Under the pieces are notes generated by a model. It had not been told where the DNA came from. It saw only the letters and a list, made by a program, of their open reading frames with translations, and searched no databases. Source: Mesoflavibacter profundi (lineage in GTDB: Bacteria > Bacteroidota > Bacteroidia > Flavobacteriales > Flavobacteriaceae). From it: a DNA stretch of 64,000 nt. The translations under genes and the position numbers were made by a program. Shown here in pieces: positions 40,819 to 50,597 of this stretch. The stretch spans positions 372,001 to 436,000 of the forward strand of contig NZ_CP061703.1 in assembly GCF_014764305.1 (NCBI RefSeq), in the 5' to 3' direction. The stretch's first letter is position 1. Each line of letters begins with the position of its first letter.

Positions 40819-42603
40819 TTACATTCGTTCAGGCACATTAATACCTAACAAGCTAAACGCATTTTTTATGGTCTTTGCTACAGTATTAGATAACTGAACT
40901 CTAAAAATAATTTCGTTTTTAGTATCTGCACCTAAAATAGATACATTTTGATAAAAGCTGTTAAACGCTTTTACTAAATCGTAAGTATAATTTGCAATTA
41001 AAGCAGGACTATGTTGCGTTGCTGCTTGTTGTACCGTATCAGGAAATAATTGTAGTTGTTTAATTAATTCGCGTTCTTTTTCGTGTAAATCTACTTCATT
41101 TGCATCTAGTTTCACTGAAGTATCTACATCAGATTTACGAAGTATAGACTGAATTCTTGCATATGTATATTGAATAAACGGACCAGTATTTCCTTGGAAA
41201 TCTATAGACTCTTTAGGATCAAAAAGGATTCGTTTTTTAGGATCTACTTTTAAGATATAATACTTTAATGCACCAAGACCGATAGTTTTATAAAGTTCTT
41301 CTTTTTCGTCTTGAGTATAACCATCTAATTTTCCTAATTCTTCTGAAATTGTTTTGGCGGTAGTTGCCATATCTGCAATTAAATCGTCTGCATCTACAAC
41401 TGTACCTTCACGACTTTTCATTTTTCCAGATGGTAAATCTACCATACCGTAACTTAAATGGTATAGGTTTTTAGCCCAATCAAATCCTAATTTTTTAAGG
41501 ATTAAAAACAGAACTTGAAAATGGTAATCTTGCTCGTTACCAACGGTATAAACCATACCGCCAACATCAGGAAAATCCTTTATACGTTGTATTGCAGTTC
41601 CAATGTCTTGAGTCATATAAACTGCTGTACCATCTGCACGAAGTACAATTTTCTCGTCTAGACCATCTTCGGTTAAATCGCACCAAACAGAGCCATCTTC
41701 ACGTTTATAAAATACACCAGATTTTAGTCCTTCGCTAACAAATTCTTTTCCTAAAAGATAAGTTTTGCTTTCGTAATATAATTTATCAAAGTCTACACCA
41801 AGATTTTTATAGGTTACATCAAAACCATCGTAAACCCAACCATTCATTTTACTCCAAAGAGCAACTACATCTTCATCTCCTGCTTCCCATTTTTTTAGCA
41901 TCTCTTGAGCTTCAACTAAAATTGGAGCTTCTTTTTTTGCTTCGTCTTCTGTTTTACCTGCTGCTTTTAGAGTTTCGATTTCTTTTTTATACTCTTGATC
42001 AAACTTAACGTAATAATTCCCGACTAACTTATCGCCTTTTAAGCCTGTAGTTTCTGGCGTTTCGTTGTTTCCAAACTTTTGCCAAGCTAACATACTTTTA
42101 CAAATGTGTATTCCTCTATCGTTTATAATTTGTGTTTTATAAACCTTTTTACCAGAAGCTTTTAAAATTTCGGCAACACTATACCCTAAAAGGTTATTAC
42201 GTATGTGACCTAAGTGAAGTGGTTTATTTGTGTTAGGCGAAGAATACTCTACCATTACGGCGTCGTTTTCCGCGAAAGCGTTATTAAAACCGTAAGTAGT
42301 TTCATCTTTTATTGTATTAAAAAAGTCTACAAAATACGATGCGCTAATTTCTAAATTTAAAAAGCCTTTTACAACGTTAAAACCTTGGACTTCGTTTACA
42401 TTTTCTACTAAATAATTACCTATAGATTCTCCAATTTGCACTGGATTACCTTTAACAACGCGTAACATAGAAAATACTACAACTGTTATATCTCCTGGAA
42501 ATTCTTTTCGTGTTGCTTGAAATTCTACCGTTTCTAATTTAGCATCATAAATAGTAGATACAGCATCTTTAATTTTTGCTGTTAATGTATGTTGTAAACT
42601 CAT
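40819..42603 (-). CDS. argS: Arginine--tRNA ligase
   Basis: 594 residues, class I synthetase. The N-terminal Arg-tRNA additional domain covers about 1-100; the HIGH-type motif is HLGH (130-133, in SPNTNKPLHLGHIRNN); DLPSGKMKSREGTVVDADDL is the KMSKS-equivalent region; the C-terminal DALR anticodon-binding domain (FIQYTYARIQSILRKS...NAFSLLGINVPERM) is complete. Monocistronic. Confidence 0.97.
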   Translation of the reverse strand: MSLQHTLTAKIKDAVSTIYDAKLETVEFQATRKEFPGDITVVVFSMLRVVKGNPVQIGESIGNYLVENVNEVQGFNVVKGFLNLEISASYFVDFFNTIKDETTYGFNNAFAENDAVMVEYSSPNTNKPLHLGHIRNNLLGYSVAEILKASGKKVYKTQIINDRGIHICKSMLAWQKFGNNETPETTGLKGDKLVGNYYVKFDQEYKKEIETLKAAGKTEDEAKKEAPILVEAQEMLKKWEAGDEDVVALWSKMNGWVYDGFDVTYKNLGVDFDKLYYESKTYLLGKEFVSEGLKSGVFYKREDGSVWCDLTEDGLDEKIVLRADGTAVYMTQDIGTAIQRIKDFPDVGGMVYTVGNEQDYHFQVLFLILKKLGFDWAKNLYHLSYGMVDLPSGKMKSREGTVVDADDLIADMATTAKTISEELGKLDGYTQDEKEELYKTIGLGALKYYILKVDPKKRILFDPKESIDFQGNTGPFIQYTYARIQSILRKSDVDTSVKLDANEVDLHEKERELIKQLQLFPDTVQQAATQHSPALIANYTYDLVKAFNSFYQNVSILGADTKNEIIFRVQLSNTVAKTIKNAFSLLGINVPERM

Positions 42604-42927
42604 GCTTTGGCTATTTTAAAAGCGCAAAGATAGTATTTTTTTAACGCTTTATCAGGTAAATTAGATGAAGTAAAATATCGCTCGAATGTGTCTATAAAAA
42701 CACTTTTTACTAGGTTGAAAATAAAGGCATAACCGTTGGTCTAATTTTTTGGTATTACCTCTTAAAAATTATGTTTAAAGCAAGGAATTAGTGAATTTTA
42801 TGCTAAGAAGTAAATAATCCCTCTAAATTTTCTTCTTTAAACTAAACCAACTTAGTTTTTTAGTATTAAATCGTTAGTTGTATCGTTTCTAAGGATTTAG
42901 AACTTAAAAAACGCTGTGTAAATTTAA
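42604..42927. other. argS-histidine kinase spacer, no gene seen
   Basis: A 324-base AT-rich divergent spacer. Apart from the argS -7 box I see no open reading frame of note, no tandem repeat and no convincing hairpin. Confidence 0.6.
42625..42632 (-). promoter_or_regulatory. Candidate -7 box of argS
   Basis: TATCTTTG on the minus strand, 21 bases before the argS start; no clear TTG at the expected upstream site. Confidence 0.45.
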
Positions 42928-44991
42928 ATGAAGAGACTATTAGTCCTATTTCTTGTGCTATTAATTGGATACTTCGGTTTTTCTCAAAACGAAAAGCTGG
43001 ACAGCCTTACTATTCAATTAGCTTATCAAAATCCTGACTCTTCTAAAGTAAACACATCTGTAAAAATTATCGAATTATTATTTAAAGATAATAACTTTAG
43101 TAAGGCCTTACAATTTATACAGCAAAGTGAAAAACTTGCTAGAGATATAAACTACAAAAAAGGTCTTGCCGATATCATTTTTTATAAGGCAAAAATCTAT
43201 CAAAAAAATGGCAATACAACCAAAGCCATTAACACGTACAAAAACTCTAAACTACTATTTACAGACATTAAAGACACTTTATCTGTTGCTAAAGTAAATA
43301 GTAATCTTGGTGTTTTAGAGATTGAAAAAGGACATTATAAAGAAGGTTTAGCTTACGCAATGTCTTCTATTAACGAACTTGAAAAAAGACAGAAATATAA
43401 CGAGTTATCTAGCATATACAAGAGCCTAGCCAACGCTTATCAACAATCTGGAGATTTAGACAAAGCCATAACTTACAATTTAAAACGACTAAATGTAGAT
43501 AACCAAACCAATAACATAGATCGTTTGATAGAAACCAATAAAACTTTAGCCGATATTTATGTTATTAAAAATAACTATACACAAGCTATTAGTTATTATG
43601 AAAGTGCTTTAGGTTATGCGAACATGGATAATGTTACACTTAGAGCTCAAATATTACCTTATTTAGGTGATGCTTATCTAAAAAAAGAAGATTATAAAAC
43701 TTCTGCTAAATATCTTGTAGAAGCTATTAAGCTTAATAGAAATCTTCAAAAAAATCGCGAAATGGCGATTGCATTAAATGCTTTAGGCGAATTAAACTTG
43801 CTACAAAACAGATTAAAAACTGCTGAAGAACAATTACTAGAAGCTGCAAATTTAGGTAGAATTGAAAATGATGATCAAACATTAATGTATAATTACAAAT
43901 TAATGAAAACCTTAGATTCTACTAAAGGTAATTTTGAAAATGCATTTGTTTGGCAAAGAGAATATCACAAACTTAAAGATAAATTAGATAAAGAAAAGGC
44001 TAGTGTATTACCTGTAATTATTGAAGAACCTATTGAAGAAGTTGTAGATACACTAACTCCAACACAACAAGAACTATTACCTGTAAACACAGTAAGCAAA
44101 GACAAATTTGACCGCTTTAAATTAATTTTTTATGCCTTATTAGCCGCATTTGCTGTTGTCTTAACTTTCTTTGTTTTATTCTCTTTAAAACGAAATAACA
44201 GATTAAAGTACACTAGAGAATTAGAGGCTAAAAACAAAAAAATAGAATTACAAAACGAAGCTATTTTAGAACAAAGTAAACACCTTGAAAACATTAATAA
44301 AGTAAAAGACAAACTGTTTTCTATAGTGTCGCATGATTTAAAAGACTCTTTAACATCTACAAAGGGTTTTATAGATTTATTAAAAGATGGTCAATTAAGC
44401 CAAGACGAGTTTCATAGTTTATTACCTGAATTAAGTGAAAATGCTAATAACGCCTCGTTGTTGTTATTTAACTTATTAAATTGGTCTAAATCCCAAATGC
44501 AATCTTTAGAGCCTAAACCTAGTTTATTTGACATACAAGAGGTTTTTGCTGATAAAGTAAAATTAATTGACCAAAAGCTTGAAGCTAAAGGCATTAAACT
44601 AATAGATAATACCTTAAGAGATTTTATTTATGCAGATAAAAGTATGGTAGAAATTGTTATACAAAACATACTTGCTAATGCTGTTAAATTTTGTGATAAA
44701 GGAGATAGCATTTCTATATCCAATCAAATTAGTAATGGCAATGCTATTTTAAGCGTTGCAGATACTGGCGTAGGCATACAAAAAGAAGATCAAGAAAAAC
44801 TTTTTGGAAGCAATACCTTTACTACTAGAGGAACACAAAAAGAAAAAGGTACTGGTTTAGGACTGACTATTTGTAAAGAATTAGTCGAACTTAATAATGG
44901 TAAAATCTGGGTTGAAAGTACACCAAAAATAGGCAGCACTTTTTATGTAGAGCTGCCTAAAAATAAAGTTGAGAATCCTGGTGAGACATGA
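42928..44991 (+). CDS. Sensor histidine kinase with periplasmic TPR repeats
   Basis: 687 residues. Signal peptide (1-19), about seven tetratricopeptide-like repeats (about 50-350), one membrane helix (398-420), a coiled-coil (about 425-458), a HisKA domain with the phosphorylated His469 (FSIVSHDLKDSL) and a HATPase domain with N-box NILANAVKF, DTGVGI and GTGLGLTICKEL. No response regulator gene is adjacent, so it is an orphan kinase. The TPR part may sense a protein or peptide; that is inferred. Confidence 0.93.
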   Translation: MKRLLVLFLVLLIGYFGFSQNEKLDSLTIQLAYQNPDSSKVNTSVKIIELLFKDNNFSKALQFIQQSEKLARDINYKKGLADIIFYKAKIYQKNGNTTKAINTYKNSKLLFTDIKDTLSVAKVNSNLGVLEIEKGHYKEGLAYAMSSINELEKRQKYNELSSIYKSLANAYQQSGDLDKAITYNLKRLNVDNQTNNIDRLIETNKTLADIYVIKNNYTQAISYYESALGYANMDNVTLRAQILPYLGDAYLKKEDYKTSAKYLVEAIKLNRNLQKNREMAIALNALGELNLLQNRLKTAEEQLLEAANLGRIENDDQTLMYNYKLMKTLDSTKGNFENAFVWQREYHKLKDKLDKEKASVLPVIIEEPIEEVVDTLTPTQQELLPVNTVSKDKFDRFKLIFYALLAAFAVVLTFFVLFSLKRNNRLKYTRELEAKNKKIELQNEAILEQSKHLENINKVKDKLFSIVSHDLKDSLTSTKGFIDLLKDGQLSQDEFHSLLPELSENANNASLLLFNLLNWSKSQMQSLEPKPSLFDIQEVFADKVKLIDQKLEAKGIKLIDNTLRDFIYADKSMVEIVIQNILANAVKFCDKGDSISISNQISNGNAILSVADTGVGIQKEDQEKLFGSNTFTTRGTQKEKGTGLGLTICKELVELNNGKIWVESTPKIGSTFYVELPKNKVENPGET

Positions 44992-44992
44992 A

Positions 44993-45925
44993 CTACACCT
45001 TCGGTAGAAATACCTCAGCCATCATACACCTCGCACTTCCGCCACCACAAGTCTCTATAGTTTCTAAACTACTAGAAACTATTGGGCAATGTGCCTCTAT
45101 CTTTTTAATTTGTTCTGTTGTTAAACTGTCGTGAGCAGATTGACTCATTACTAAATATAATTTATCATCTTCACTTCTAACTTGAAGCATGTTTCCTGCA
45201 AATTGATGCATTTGTGCTTCGGTAATTTTTATAATTTGTTTTCCATCTTGTTCAAGATGTTTTACTACATTTTTGCGTTCTTTTTTATCATCTATAGTAT
45301 CTAGACAAATTACTGCAAAAGTTTCGGCTAAACACATCATTACATTTGTGTGGTAAATTGGTAAACGCTTTCCTTCTACGGTTTGATTTGCTGTAAATAC
45401 TACTGGAGTAAATTCAAAATCTTCACAAAATTCTATAAACAAACTTTCGTCTGCTCTTGGCGACAATGCACAATAAGCCTTTCTATTTACTCTATCTAAT
45501 AATAAACTTCCTGTTCCTTCTAAAAAAACGCCTTCATCTTCGGCAGAAGTATAATCTACAATATTATTTATTGTAAACCCTTCTTTTTCTAATCGGTTTA
45601 TAACTTCTTCTCTTCGTTCTCTTCTTCTATTTTCAGCAAACATAGGATATAAAGCTACGTCACCATTTTCATGAAAACTTACCCAATTATTTGGAAATAT
45701 AGAATCTGGAGTATCTAATGTTACATCATCATTTTCTACAATTACATTTACACCAACTGCTCTTAATTTTTCTACAAATGCATCAAATTCTTCTTGAGCT
45801 TTAGCATTAATTTCAGCATTTTTTAAATCTATTTCTTCTTGAAAGTAGTTGTTAATTGCAGTTTGTTCATTCATCCTAAAATTAACTGGACGAATCATTA
45901 ATATTGTATTTGTTGTTTGTTTCAT
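44993..45925 (-). CDS. ctlX: Citrulline utilization hydrolase CtlX-type amidinotransferase
   Basis: 310 residues in the arginine deiminase/amidinotransferase fold. MIRPVNFRMNEQTAINNYFQ at the start, TPDSIFPNNWVSFHENGDVALYPM in the middle (Asp/His substrate loop), EDEGVFLEGTGSLLLDRV, YHTNVMMCLAE, and the catalytic-Cys end GGGSARCMMAEVFLP match CtlX-annotated proteins. It should hydrolyse a guanidino or ureido compound; the exact substrate is uncertain. A TATTTTTG box (45949-45956, minus strand) lies upstream. Confidence 0.88.
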   Translation of the reverse strand: MKQTTNTILMIRPVNFRMNEQTAINNYFQEEIDLKNAEINAKAQEEFDAFVEKLRAVGVNVIVENDDVTLDTPDSIFPNNWVSFHENGDVALYPMFAENRRRERREEVINRLEKEGFTINNIVDYTSAEDEGVFLEGTGSLLLDRVNRKAYCALSPRADESLFIEFCEDFEFTPVVFTANQTVEGKRLPIYHTNVMMCLAETFAVICLDTIDDKKERKNVVKHLEQDGKQIIKITEAQMHQFAGNMLQVRSEDDKLYLVMSQSAHDSLTTEQIKKIEAHCPIVSSSLETIETCGGGSARCMMAEVFLPKV

Positions 45926-45977
45926 TTTAATATTATAGTTAGATCTGACAAAAATAAAGTAATTAATTATAATTACG

Positions 45978-46532
45978 TTATTTCCATTTTATATTACATC
46001 CCATAGATGGCAACTGTTGTTGTAATGGTTGTTTATTGTTTAATACCGCTTGTATCGCTTGATCAAGATCTTCTCCAGTTAAATCAATATCGTTACCTGG
46101 TCTAGATGCATCTAATCTACCATGGTATGTAGATTTTAAATCTTTATCAAACACATAAAAATCTGGTGTACAAGCTGCATCATAAGCTTTAGCTACTTCT
46201 TGAGTTGGATCATATAAATACGGAAAAGGATATTTATTCTGCTTAGCAACGTCTTTCATTTTATCGGGAGCATCTTGTGGATAATTTTCTACGTCGTTAC
46301 TACTTATTGCAATAAAAGAAACGCCTTTACTTTTATATGTATTAGCTAATTCTACTATTTTATTGTTTACATGAATCACATAAGGACAATGGTTACAGAT
46401 AAACATAATTACTGTTGCTTTTTCTCCTTTTAATTGCTGAAGATTTAAAGTTTGATCTGACACTGTATCCAATAAAGAGAATTCTGGAGCTAAAGTCTTA
46501 ATTGGAAATGAATTAGATGGTGTTAACGCCAT
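45978..46532 (-). CDS. Thioredoxin-fold AhpC/TSA-like protein
   Basis: 184 residues. The thioredoxin motif region VIMFICNHCPYVIHVNNKIVELANTYKSKGVSFIAISSNDVENYPQDAP has CNHC, a CxxC redox site, followed by DAACTPDFYVFDKDLKSTYHGRLDASRPGND, the usual cis-Pro part. No signal peptide, so cytoplasmic. This redoxin group is widespread but its partners are not known. Confidence 0.9.
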   Translation of the reverse strand: MALTPSNSFPIKTLAPEFSLLDTVSDQTLNLQQLKGEKATVIMFICNHCPYVIHVNNKIVELANTYKSKGVSFIAISSNDVENYPQDAPDKMKDVAKQNKYPFPYLYDPTQEVAKAYDAACTPDFYVFDKDLKSTYHGRLDASRPGNDIDLTGEDLDQAIQAVLNNKQPLQQQLPSMGCNIKWK

Positions 46533-46650
46533 AATTAAGTTGTTAAATAATTAAATTATTTTTAGTGTTTTACTTTGAATATTAAATAAATTTCTTTTAC
46601 TTAGAGATAATATTATGTTTTCCCTAACATTCTAACAGATTAATAGCAAC

Positions 46651-47076
46651 ATGAGATTTTCCCTTTTCCTATTGCTTTTTGTTACATTTACTGTAGCTAA
46701 AGCTCAAGATAATATTGATACTTCAAAATTTTTAGAAGTTAATAGATATAGATTAACTCCTTCTGAACTGGGATTACATAAATATATTAATTCTAATAAA
46801 GTCTACCTAAAGATTTATAAAAACAGTAAAGGTAGCATTAAAGAAGACTACAACTTTTTTAAACCTAAAGACAACGAAATTTTATTTTTTTACGGCTATA
46901 ATCCTGAAACAAAAACTACCGAAATGTATTTTAAAATACACAATAGTTTAAAACACGCCTACAAGAAAAAAGATTTTGAAACCTTAATAAAAGTTGTTGA
47001 AATACTACAATACAATATTTTCTACAAAGAAAAATTTTCTAGTGCAGATGCTTATGCTGCTTTAGAGCGCAGTTAA
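46651..47076 (+). CDS. Secreted protein of unknown function
   Basis: 141 residues with a signal peptide (1-18, ending AKAQ). The mature part is rich in Lys, Tyr and Asn (FLEVNRYRLTPSELGLHKYINSNKVYLKIYKNSKGSIKEDYNFF) and has no cysteines, metal motif or membrane helix. No family recognised. It lies alone between two minus-strand genes, ending 2 bases before the convergent SDR gene. Confidence 0.7.
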   Translation: MRFSLFLLLFVTFTVAKAQDNIDTSKFLEVNRYRLTPSELGLHKYINSNKVYLKIYKNSKGSIKEDYNFFKPKDNEILFFYGYNPETKTTEMYFKIHNSLKHAYKKKDFETLIKVVEILQYNIFYKEKFSSADAYAALERS

Positions 47077-47078
47077 TT

Positions 47079-47759
47079 TTACGGTGTTGAATTAGATACT
47101 TGCAATAGTTTACCGTTATAATATTTTTGTCCGTTTAAAGAAAAATCGGCTATATATTCTGCCATTTCTTTAGCAGTTGTTGGTGCAACATAACCAGGAA
47201 ACGCTTCTTCTAACATCTCGGTTTGTACTGCTCCTAAAGCCAAGACATTAAAACTTGGTCCTGTTTCTTTATATTCTTCAGCTAATAATTCGGTTAAAGT
47301 AATAACAGCGCCTTTACTAGAACTGTAGGCAGCTAAACCAGGAAATTTCATACTTCCTTGTACTCCACCCATAGAACTTATTGTAACCACATGACTTGAT
47401 TTAGTCATATGAGGAATTACGATTCTTGTCATTTCAGCAACACCAAAAACGTTGGTTTTATACACGTATTCAAAATCAGATATAGATGTTTCTGCAAATG
47501 GTTTGTTTAATAAAGCACCAGCATTATTAATAAGCACATCAACTTGTTGCCAATTAGCTTTTATAAAATCTTCAACTTTATGATAATCGTCTTCATTACT
47601 TAAATCAAACGAAAAAGAGGTTACGTTTTGCAAATTAAGATCAACAACAGGTTGCTCGTTTCTAGATAACGCTAATACGTTAAAACCTTTTTGGGCAAAG
47701 ATTTGAACTAATTCAAAACCAATACCGCGACTTGTTCCTGTTATTATTATGTTTTTCAT
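47079..47759 (-). CDS. Short-chain dehydrogenase/reductase
   Basis: 226 residues. NAD(P)-binding TGTSRGIG (7-14), NNAG (78-81), the catalytic Ser in ISSMGG and YSSSK (Tyr145, Lys149) make a complete classical SDR. The substrate cannot be told; the nearby genes give no pathway hint. Separated from pdhC by a terminator. Confidence 0.92.
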   Translation of the reverse strand: MKNIIITGTSRGIGFELVQIFAQKGFNVLALSRNEQPVVDLNLQNVTSFSFDLSNEDDYHKVEDFIKANWQQVDVLINNAGALLNKPFAETSISDFEYVYKTNVFGVAEMTRIVIPHMTKSSHVVTISSMGGVQGSMKFPGLAAYSSSKGAVITLTELLAEEYKETGPSFNVLALGAVQTEMLEEAFPGYVAPTTAKEMAEYIADFSLNGQKYYNGKLLQVSNSTP

Positions 47760-47785
47760 CTTAATTTTATTTGGATTATAAAGTT

Positions 47786-47825
47786 AAAAAAACCTGCTTC
47801 AAATAAGATGAAACAGGTTTTATTT
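47786..47825 (-). terminator. Terminator of the pdhA-pdhC operon
   Basis: A stem of AAACCTG...TTCA with TGAA...CAGGTTT and a loop of seven bases, with the T run on the minus strand. Confidence 0.82.
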
Positions 47826-47851
47826 TATTTAGTTTTCGCTTACGCGGAAAT

Positions 47852-49504
47852 TTAAACTAGCATTGTTACAGGATTTTCTATATATCCTTTTAATGTTTGA
47901 AGGAATTGTGCTCCTGTAGCACCATCAACTGTTCTGTGGTCACACGCTAAAGTTAGTTTCATTGTGTTACCTGGAACGATTTGACCGTTTTTAACAACTG
48001 GTTTTTGTACGATTGCTCCAACAGATAAAATTGCAGAGTTAGGTTGATTAATAATAGACGTAAAGCTTTCTATTCCAAACATACCTAAATTAGAAATGGT
48101 GAATGTGCTTCCTTCCATCTCATCTAAAGTTAATTTTTTATTTCTAGCTCTACCTGCAAAATCTTTTACTGCTGCACCAATTTGTGGTAATGATTGCTCG
48201 TTAGCAAACTTAACAACTGGCACTAGTAAACCATCTTCTACAGCTACTGCTACACCAATGTGTACGTGATTGTTTAATTTCATCTTATCGTCAAACCACT
48301 GTGAGTTAACTTGTGGATGTTGCTTTAATGCTAATGCACAAGCTTTAACAACCATATCGTTAAATGAAATTTTTGTATCTGGTATAGAGTTGTATTGTGT
48401 ACGGAATGCAATAGCATTGTCCATATCAAACTCTACATTTAAGTAATAATGTGGTGCAGAAAACTTAGATTTAGCTAAGTTTTTAGCAATAGCTTTACGC
48501 ATTTGGCTGTTTGGCACTTCATCAAAATCTTCTTGACCTGAAGGTACAAACTTACCAACTTGAGCAGATTGTGCTGCTGGCGTAAAGTTTTCTATATCAC
48601 GCTTTACAATACGACCATTTTCTCCAGAACCTTTAACTTGAGATAAGTTAATTCCTTTTTCGTCTGCCATTTTCTTCGCTAATGGCGATACAAAAATGCG
48701 TCCGCCAGAAGCAGTTTGAGTTGGCTGAGCAACAGGTTTAGATTCTGTTTTAGTGTCTTGTTTTGGCGTTTCTTTTTTAGGCTCTGGTTTAGATTCTTTT
48801 TTAGGAGCTTCTTCTTTTTTAGCTGATGCTTCTCCTCCAGCTTTAAAGTTTTTAGCAACACCTGAAACATCTGTTCCTTCAGGTCCTAAAATAGCTAATA
48901 AAGCATCTACTTTTGCAGATTGTCCTTCTTCTAAACCAATGTGTAATAATGTTCCTGATTGAAACGATTCAAACTCCATTGTCGCTTTATCAGTTTCAAT
49001 TTCTGCTAAGATATCTCCTTCTTCTACTGCGTCACCAACATTTTTTAGCCAAGTTGCAACAGTACCTTCTTCCATTGTATCACTTAATCGAGGCATTGTT
49101 ACTACTGTAACACCTTCTGGTAATTCTTCTGAAGCACTTTCAGTTGAATCATCATTAGAAGTTGTATCGTCTTTAGTAGTATCTTCTTTTTCTTCAGTTT
49201 GATCTTCAGACTTTGTTTCTTCTTTAGCAGAAGATTTTCCGTCTAATAAATCTGAAATATCTTCACCTTCTTCACCAATAATAGCTAAAAGCTCGTCTAC
49301 TTTAGTAGTTTCTCCTTCGTGAACACCAATATGTAATAATGTTCCTTCGTGAAAAGACTCAAACTCCATTGTTGCTTTATCGGTTTCAATTTCTGCTAAA
49401 ATATCACCTTCTTCAACTTTATCGCCTACTTTTTTTAACCAAGTTGCGACAGTTCCTTCTTCCATGGTGTCACTCAAACGAGGCATGTTTATTACTTCTG
49501 CCAT
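47852..49504 (-). CDS. pdhC: Pyruvate dehydrogenase E2 (dihydrolipoamide acetyltransferase)
   Basis: 550 residues. Two lipoyl domains (about 1-78 and 133-210) with lipoylated Lys43 and Lys173 in identical ETDKATMEFES segments, each followed by an Asp/Glu/Ser/Thr/Lys-rich linker; an E3/E1-binding domain (about 268-305, ISPLAKKMADEKGINLSQVKGSGENGRIVKRDI-like); and the catalytic acetyltransferase domain ending with the active-site HRTVDGATGAQFL. It transfers the acetyl group to CoA. pdhA lies 3 bases upstream. The two lipoyl modules are nearly identical, suggesting recent duplication. Confidence 0.95.
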   Translation of the reverse strand: MAEVINMPRLSDTMEEGTVATWLKKVGDKVEEGDILAEIETDKATMEFESFHEGTLLHIGVHEGETTKVDELLAIIGEEGEDISDLLDGKSSAKEETKSEDQTEEKEDTTKDDTTSNDDSTESASEELPEGVTVVTMPRLSDTMEEGTVATWLKNVGDAVEEGDILAEIETDKATMEFESFQSGTLLHIGLEEGQSAKVDALLAILGPEGTDVSGVAKNFKAGGEASAKKEEAPKKESKPEPKKETPKQDTKTESKPVAQPTQTASGGRIFVSPLAKKMADEKGINLSQVKGSGENGRIVKRDIENFTPAAQSAQVGKFVPSGQEDFDEVPNSQMRKAIAKNLAKSKFSAPHYYLNVEFDMDNAIAFRTQYNSIPDTKISFNDMVVKACALALKQHPQVNSQWFDDKMKLNNHVHIGVAVAVEDGLLVPVVKFANEQSLPQIGAAVKDFAGRARNKKLTLDEMEGSTFTISNLGMFGIESFTSIINQPNSAILSVGAIVQKPVVKNGQIVPGNTMKLTLACDHRTVDGATGAQFLQTLKGYIENPVTMLV

Positions 49505-49507
49505 AGC

Positions 49508-50506
49508 TTATAATTTGTGTTGTATAAATGGATAATCTTCTTGCTCGTAAACAGAATCGTACATTACACTTTTATCTGGGAATGGAGATTCTTCAGCAAA
49601 TTTTTCGCATTCAGAAACTAATTTTTTAACACGTTTATCAATTTGTTTGATCTCGTCTTCTGTAGCGTAATTATTCTCTAAAATAATATCCTTAACCTGA
49701 GTTATAGGATCTATTTTTTTGTATTCTTCTACTTCTTCTTTAGTACGGTAATGTTGCGCATCGGACATAGAGTGACCTCTATAACGGTACGTTTTTACTT
49801 CTAAAAATGTTGGTCCGCCACCTTTTCTGGCACGTTGGATAGCTTCGTCAAAAGCTTCTGCAACTTTAATTGGATTCATTCCATCTACTGGTCCACAAGG
49901 CATCTCGTACCCTAAACCTAGTTTCCAGATATCTGTATGATTTGCTGTACGCTCTACAGATGTACCCATTGCATATCCATTGTTTTCACAAACAAACACA
50001 ACAGGTAAATTCCATAACATTGCTAAGTTAAATGATTCGTGTAATGAACCTTGACGTGCAGCACCATCACCAAAACAGCAAATTGTTACTGCATCGCTAT
50101 TGTGATATTTATCACCAAAAGCAATACCTGCTCCTAAAGGTATTTGTCCTCCAACAATACCATGACCACCATAAAAACGGTGTTCTTTAGAAAATATATG
50201 CATAGATCCACCTAATCCTTGAGATGTACCAGTTGCTTTACCATAAAGCTCTGCCATTACTCTTTTTGGATCTACACCCATTCCTATAGGCTGTACATGG
50301 TTACGATAAGCAGTTATCATCTTATCTTTAGTCAAATCCATTGCATGTAAAGCACCTGCTAATACTGCTTCTTGACCATTATAAAGGTGTAAAAAACCTC
50401 TAACTTTTTGTTGAATGTAAACTGCTGCTAGTTTATCTTCAAACTTCCTCCAAAATAGCATGTCTTCATACCATTTTAAATACGTTTCTTTAGTTATTTT
50501 TTGCAT
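49508..50506 (-). CDS. pdhA: Pyruvate dehydrogenase E1 component, alpha subunit
   Basis: 332 residues. The thiamine-diphosphate motif GDGAARQGSLHESFNLAMLWNLPVVFVCENNGYAMGTSVERTANHTD is complete; MHIFSKEHRFYGGHGIVGGQIPLGAG and the phosphorylation-loop-like YRGHSMSDAQHYR are also typical of E1 alpha. It needs a separate E1 beta subunit, which is not in this window. Forms a two-gene operon with pdhC. Confidence 0.96.
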   Translation of the reverse strand: MQKITKETYLKWYEDMLFWRKFEDKLAAVYIQQKVRGFLHLYNGQEAVLAGALHAMDLTKDKMITAYRNHVQPIGMGVDPKRVMAELYGKATGTSQGLGGSMHIFSKEHRFYGGHGIVGGQIPLGAGIAFGDKYHNSDAVTICCFGDGAARQGSLHESFNLAMLWNLPVVFVCENNGYAMGTSVERTANHTDIWKLGLGYEMPCGPVDGMNPIKVAEAFDEAIQRARKGGGPTFLEVKTYRYRGHSMSDAQHYRTKEEVEEYKKIDPITQVKDIILENNYATEDEIKQIDKRVKKLVSECEKFAEESPFPDKSVMYDSVYEQEDYPFIQHKL

Positions 50507-50597
50507 TGGTGACGTTTAAAAAATTTTAACGGTTAACAAAAGTAACATTTTAGTTAGTAATGAAAAAACCGAAATTGGTAAAAATTTTACGAAATCG

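Noticed and set aside
48679-49110. Small ORFs inside pdhC
   Set aside because: Alternative frames of the repetitive Lys/Glu-rich linkers and lipoyl domains.
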